Source: Candidatus Aenigmatarchaeota archaeon
GTDB lineage: Archaea > Aenigmatarchaeota > Aenigmatarchaeia > QMZP01
Reading direction: 5' to 3'
Length of the DNA stretch: 15,744 nucleotides
NCBI GenBank assembly: GCA_016202725.1
Contig: JACQOD010000002.1
Location: 1-15,744, forward strand
The position numbers and the translations under genes were made by a program. How positions within the stretch are numbered: position 1 is the stretch's first letter; the number at the start of each line of letters is the position of its first letter. Positions 13,051-15,744 of the stretch are shown here, piece by piece. The notes beneath the pieces were generated by a model that worked only from the letters and a program-made list of their open reading frames with translations, ran no database searches and had not been told where the DNA came from.

Positions 13051-13137
13051 ATGCCCAATCTCCGCAAGCGGCGACGCAAGAAAATGAAGAAGCACAAGCT
13101 CAAGAAGCGCCGCAAGAAGATGCGCCACCGCACATAG
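13051..13137 (+). CDS. 28-aa basic ribosomal-type protein (eL41 / mS38-COX24 like)
   Basis: The peptide begins MPNLRKRRRKKMKKHKLKK and ends RRKKMRHRT, with 19 of 28 residues Lys, Arg or His. It matches two tiny ribosomal families at once: the KRRKKMR end resembles eL41, and KKMKKHKLKK resembles the AURKAIP1/COX24 (mS38) signature. Both sit as a single helix buried in rRNA at the subunit interface, so a ribosomal role is likely whichever name is right. A clear TATA box and a short AGGTG before the start support expression. A small membrane-protein gene follows 10 nt after the stop, probably in the same transcript. Confidence 0.8.
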   Translation: MPNLRKRRRKKMKKHKLKKRRKKMRHRT

Positions 13138-13147
13138 CGGCCGTGGT

Positions 13148-13399
13148 ATGGATGAACGCAACCAGGTACGGGTGAGTGTGGCCCTCCATGCGGCTGCCGC
13201 GCTGGCCGTTGCCGTGCTCTCCCCCTTCCTGGCCGGCCTGGGGGCCATCGCGGGCGTGCTGGTGCTGGTTGCCCTGGGGGGCCTGGTGGCCCGGGCCTTC
13301 CGCCAGAAGGCGAAGTGGTGGCTGGCCAACGGCCTGATCGTCTACCTCTTCCTCTGGCTGGTCGCGGTCATCTACCTCTTCAACCTCGGGCTGCTCTGA
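13148..13399 (+). CDS. Small archaeal membrane protein, three predicted helices
   Basis: This 83-aa protein has hydrophobic segments at about 9-27 (VSVALHAAAALAVAVLSPF), 28-50 (AGLGAIAGVLVLVALGGLVA) and 58-82 (LANGLIVYLFLWLVAVIYLF). A short basic loop RAFRQKAKWW lies between the second and third. The KWWLANG motif before the last helix recalls small uncharacterised archaeal membrane families such as DUF5379, but that match is uncertain. Function is unknown. It is transcribed with the tiny ribosomal-type gene and converges with a zinc-protein gene 35 nt downstream. Confidence 0.75.
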   Translation: MDERNQVRVSVALHAAAALAVAVLSPFLAGLGAIAGVLVLVALGGLVARAFRQKAKWWLANGLIVYLFLWLVAVIYLFNLGLL

Positions 13400-13434
13400 A
13401 GCCGGCATGCTCCTCGCGCGGCGTTCTGCCATCC

Positions 13435-13635
13435 TCAATGCGGCGCGGCGACCGGCAGCTTCTGCTCCGCGACGAGCAGCATCGTCACGCAGTGATGGCA
13501 CACCCACTCCCCGTGGAAATGCAGGAGCACCACCCCGATCCTTCCGCAGTGGTCGCAGATCCCGAAGTCGGTTCCATACTTCTCCTGCATGAACCCCTCT
13601 TCCGGATGCGTGTACTCCTTGTCCTCCAGGTCCAT
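13435..13635 (-). CDS. 66-aa zinc protein, paralogue of its upstream neighbour
   Basis: The core is YGTDFGICDHCG followed by HGEWVCHHC, with Cys27, Cys30, Cys46 and Cys49 as a zinc-binding set. The same arrangement, YGICDDCG then GGEWLCAAC, ends the neighbouring 140-aa protein, so the two are related by duplication of this domain. AGGGGGTGA just upstream supports the start. It follows the neighbour by 15 nt and is likely co-transcribed. No family name or function is recognised. Confidence 0.75.
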   Translation of the reverse strand: MDLEDKEYTHPEEGFMQEKYGTDFGICDHCGRIGVVLLHFHGEWVCHHCVTMLLVAEQKLPVAAPH

Positions 13636-13650
13636 ACGTTCACCCCCTGT

Positions 13651-14073
13651 CTACGCAAACTTCCCGCACGCCGCGCACAGCCACTCCCCTCCTATGTACT
13701 CCAGCGAGTCCGCATACTCGCCGCAGTCGTCGCAGATCCCATACTCCTTCGCAGGCTCTTCCATCTCGAGCACAGGGCTCACCTCCATCGCGCCGCGGAG
13801 TCCCGCCCGGCTGAAGCCGAACGAGAACAGCCGCAGGAATGCTTCGGCGAGGACCGGGTCCTGCTCCTGCAGCCACTGGTGCACCTCCTTGAGGTAGCAG
13901 TAGCCGCACAAGGCGGTCCCCACCATGGCGCCGTCGAGCACCTGCTGCCAGGCGCGGAAGCCCTCTGCCTGCCCGCCCGGCAACCACCGCGCGACGTTCC
14001 GCGCGATCGCGGCCGGGGAGAGCGGGCTCGATACGGCCTCCCTGCACTGTCCACAGAGGCGCACGCGGTCCAC
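13651..14073 (-). CDS. 140-aa protein with four CxxC pairs
   Basis: The protein starts at a GTG codon (14073), chosen because a TATA box (GGTGATATAA on plus) lies about 24 nt upstream, predicting a leaderless start. Cysteine pairs at 7/10, 56/59, 114/117 and 133/136 suggest two zinc sites. The last two pairs form the GICDxCG ... GEWxCxxC domain shared with the downstream 66-aa protein. The central part (20-100) is helical, without membrane segments. Function is unknown, and binding to nucleic acid or protein is only inferred from the zinc motifs. Confidence 0.75.
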   Translation of the reverse strand: MDRVRLCGQCREAVSSPLSPAAIARNVARWLPGGQAEGFRAWQQVLDGAMVGTALCGYCYLKEVHQWLQEQDPVLAEAFLRLFSFGFSRAGLRGAMEVSPVLEMEEPAKEYGICDDCGEYADSLEYIGGEWLCAACGKFA

Positions 14074-14090
14074 AAGGAGCCTGGGAGCGA

Positions 14091-14101
14091 GGTGATATAA
14101 A
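14091..14101 (-). promoter_or_regulatory. Promoter of the zinc-protein pair
   Basis: The minus-strand TTTATATCACC is centred about 24 nt before the GTG at 14073. It is back to back with the AT-rich promoter region of the AbrB-PhoU gene. Confidence 0.6.
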
Positions 14102-14141
14102 CATTCCCCTTAAAGTATATAGATTATTATTAAGACATTAA

Positions 14142-14170
14142 GTTCCTTAAAAAACATGCATCCTTTTAAG
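14142..14170 (+). promoter_or_regulatory. Promoter region of the AbrB-PhoU gene
   Basis: Two TATA-like boxes are visible, CCTTAAAAAA (14143-14152) and CTTTTAAG (14163-14170). The first would leave GGAGGGG (14183-14189) in the leader as a ribosome site. The second would give a leaderless mRNA from 14192. Either one excludes the upstream ATG at 14156. Confidence 0.55.
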
Positions 14171-14191
14171 TCCTGCCGCCCAGGAGGGGAT

Positions 14192-15193
14192 ATGCTCCAC
14201 CGGAAGCTGATCGCGCTCGGGGACTCGACCTTCGCGATCACCATCCCCAAGCGCTGGGTGCTGGCACAGCGCCTCGGGAAGGGGGATACCGTCGCGGTCC
14301 AGGAGTTCCCCGGGAGATTGGAGATCGCTCCTGCCGCCCCGGAGGGGCCACCCCCGCCGAAGCTGGTGGTCATCCCTCTGGGCAGCAAGCCCATCAAGGA
14401 GGTGGAGCGGGAGTTCGTGGCCGCCTACCTCAAGGGCTGCAACCTGATCGAGTTGGTGGGCCCCCACGAGGGGAAGGTGTCCGAGATCCGCCGCCGGCTC
14501 CACAACCTGATCGCCGTCGAGGTCATGGAGGTGGCCGCCCAGAAGATCACCGCGCATGTCTTTTCAGACCTGTCAACGGTCTCCCTCCCGAAGATCATCT
14601 CCCGCATCGAGGTCATCTCCCGGACGATCTTCGAGGACACGCAGGGCTTCCTGAAGGGGGAGGGCAACCAGGAACTCCGCTACAAGGAGATCATGGAGAA
14701 GAAGCTGGAGGTGGACCGGCAATCCCTGTTCGCCATCCGGATCATCATCCAGGCCCTGAGCGACCCCGCCTTCGCCAGCAAGGTCGAGGCCGATCCCTTG
14801 CGCCTGTCCATGGCCTGGCACCTGGTGGAAACCATGGAGAAGATCTCCGATTACCTCCTATCGGTGGCTTTTGACATGGCCTCCACGGACGTGCTCACCA
14901 CCCTCAAGAAGGCGGCCAAGGACGAGCTCTTCCGCATCTTCCAGGACGTGAAGGACAACTACGAGCTCGCCCTCAAGTCCTACAACACGAACGACGTGGC
15001 CCTCGCGAACGAGGTCTTCGAGGCGCACACCCGGAACGGCCGCAAGCTCTACCACTTCCTCTACAGCAACCTGTCGCTCTGGCTCCCCACCATCACCGGC
15101 TACCTCCGGCGGGCTTCCTCGCGCACGAGGGACATCGCCCGGCTCACGATCAACCTGAACACCGGCGAGGCGCCCAAGGGAGGGCTGGGATGA
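14192..15193 (+). CDS. AbrB-PhoU domain regulator
   Basis: This 333-aa protein combines an N-terminal AbrB/SpoVT-type DNA-binding domain (about 1-50: RKLIALGDSTFAITIPKRWV, then KGDTVAVQEFPGRLEI) with a PhoU-like all-helical C-terminal part (about 105-320). The latter includes charged helices such as SRIEVISRTIFEDTQGFL and MAWHLVETMEKISDYLL. This archaeal architecture is usually taken as a regulator of phosphate uptake, with PhoU sensing the transporter state. No phosphate-transport genes lie in this window, so the target is unknown. The start at 14192 follows GGAGGGG. The stop overlaps the PIN-domain start (ATGA at 15190-15193), indicating coupling. Confidence 0.92.
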   Translation: MLHRKLIALGDSTFAITIPKRWVLAQRLGKGDTVAVQEFPGRLEIAPAAPEGPPPPKLVVIPLGSKPIKEVEREFVAAYLKGCNLIELVGPHEGKVSEIRRRLHNLIAVEVMEVAAQKITAHVFSDLSTVSLPKIISRIEVISRTIFEDTQGFLKGEGNQELRYKEIMEKKLEVDRQSLFAIRIIIQALSDPAFASKVEADPLRLSMAWHLVETMEKISDYLLSVAFDMASTDVLTTLKKAAKDELFRIFQDVKDNYELALKSYNTNDVALANEVFEAHTRNGRKLYHFLYSNLSLWLPTITGYLRRASSRTRDIARLTINLNTGEAPKGGLG

Positions 15194-15549
15194 AGGTCCT
15201 GCTCGACACCAACTTCCTCCTCCTGCCCGCCCAGGCCAAGGTCGATATCTTCGGCCAGCTGCGGGGCCTCGGCTACGGGGAGTGGGCTACGCTTGATGCG
15301 GTCGTGCGCGAGCTTCGGGCGCTGGGCTCCCGCCAGGCAAGGCTGGCCCTCCATTTGGTGGAGCAGAAGGGAGTGGACATCCTCCGCACCCGGGGGGGAC
15401 GGGCGGACGACGAACTCCTCCGGCTCGGCAGGCAGGGCTACGCCGTCTGCACCCAGGACGCCGCCCTGGCCCGCCGCCTCCACCGGGCGGGCGTCAGGGT
15501 GCTCACCCTGCGGCAGAAGAAGTACATCGTGGAGAAGGAAATCTTCTGA
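15190..15549 (+). CDS. FCF1-like PIN-domain protein
   Basis: This 119-aa protein is a complete PIN nuclease domain. The acidic residues expected at the metal site are present: Asp6 in LLDTNFL, Glu41, Asp73/Asp74 and Asp90 in CTQDAAL. The end, AGVRVLTLRQKKYIVEKEIF, follows the FCF1/Utp24 pattern (GVPV-xx-LRxxxY). Archaeal homologues are thought to act in rRNA processing. A VapC-type toxin is less likely because no antitoxin-sized partner is adjacent, although the AbrB domain upstream is worth noting. Translation is coupled to the AbrB-PhoU gene by an ATGA overlap. Confidence 0.9.
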   Translation: MKVLLDTNFLLLPAQAKVDIFGQLRGLGYGEWATLDAVVRELRALGSRQARLALHLVEQKGVDILRTRGGRADDELLRLGRQGYAVCTQDAALARRLHRAGVRVLTLRQKKYIVEKEIF

Positions 15550-15638
15550 CGCCCGGCCAGGAGGAATGGCCGCGGGCAGAGGCGCGCTTGCGCCATGCAT
15601 GCCGCTCCGTGGAAAACCGCACATCGAAGCCTCTTGTA

Positions 15639-15674
15639 GACCCCCTTATCCGGTTCGGCAGGGGGTCATTTAAT
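15639..15674 (+). promoter_or_regulatory. Inverted repeat and promoter before the last gene
   Basis: GACCCCC (15639-15645) and GGGGGTC (15661-15667) form an inverted repeat with a 15-nt spacer. It directly abuts the TATA-like CATTTAAT (15667-15674), which is centred about 25 nt before the ATG at 15695. It may be an operator, or a terminator stem for the PIN gene, but no T-run follows. Confidence 0.5.
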
Positions 15675-15694
15675 GCGTTCCCACCATAAACAGT

Positions 15695-15744
15695 ATGATG
15701 GACATAGAGTTCAATCCCGATGGCAGCCTGAAGCTACCCGGGGC
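15695..15744 (+). CDS. Start of an unidentified gene (cut by the window)
   Basis: The visible 16 codons read MMDIEFNPDGSLKLPG. A second ATG follows directly at 15698. The TATA box spacing supports a leaderless start. Too little is present to name a product. Confidence 0.5.
   Translation, partial: MMDIEFNPDGSLKLPG

Noticed and set aside
1..15744. tRNA, rRNA or CRISPR array
   Set aside because: No T-loop plus acceptor-stem pattern, no rRNA sequence and no regularly spaced short repeats were seen on either strand.

Overview
The window is archaeal, GC-rich chromosomal DNA. Evidence: an HMf-type histone, a two-ring Cdc48 AAA+ ATPase interrupted by an intein, a DUF5679 zinc protein, an AbrB-PhoU regulator, an FCF1-like PIN protein, a tiny eL41/mS38-like basic protein, and TATA boxes centred about 25 nt upstream of many start codons, which implies largely leaderless transcription. 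The gene set suggests a euryarchaeal-grade lineage (Thermoplasmatota or a DPANN group are possible), but the sequence alone does not fix the phylum.

Layout. 1-1285: minus-strand pair, an AIM24/TIGR00266 protein followed by a small membrane protein, with a possible further promoter reading off the left edge. 1596-3050: TrkH-type potassium transporter. 3111-3380: small zinc-ribbon protein. 3419-5224: a single-chain, long-form GMP synthase, unusual for archaea, where the two domains are commonly separate proteins. 5231-5417: first copy of a structured repeat (R1). 5511-6735: a tightly packed cassette (HExxH metalloprotease-like protein, 56-aa basic protein, DUF3467-like protein, winged-helix protein) leading into cdc48 at 6864-10682, which carries a 491-aa LAGLIDADG intein next to the D1 pore loop. 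10683-13050: a gene-poor, repeat-rich stretch with three copies of a second structured repeat (R2), the second R1 copy, and DUF5679, histone and SLOG-domain genes. 13051-13399: the tiny eL41/mS38-like protein and a small membrane protein. 13435-14073: minus-strand pair of related zinc proteins. 14192-15549: AbrB-PhoU regulator overlapping a PIN-domain gene. 15695 to the end: start of an unidentified gene.

Functional themes are protein quality control (Cdc48 plus the upstream metalloprotease cassette, whose C-termini share an unusual Tyr-Ile/Val-Gly ending), chromatin and ribosome housekeeping, potassium and phosphate homeostasis, and purine synthesis. The strongest undescribed signals are two families of intergenic repeats, R1 of about 188 nt and R2 of about 75-93 nt. 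Both fold into nested helices, and one R1 hairpin is preserved by different sequence in the two copies. R1 ends in a hairpin plus short tail resembling IS200/IS605 right ends. R1 and R2 abut as an inverted pair bounded by 13-bp terminal inverted repeats. They could be non-autonomous mobile elements, TnpB-type guide-RNA relics, or a dispersed small-RNA family.
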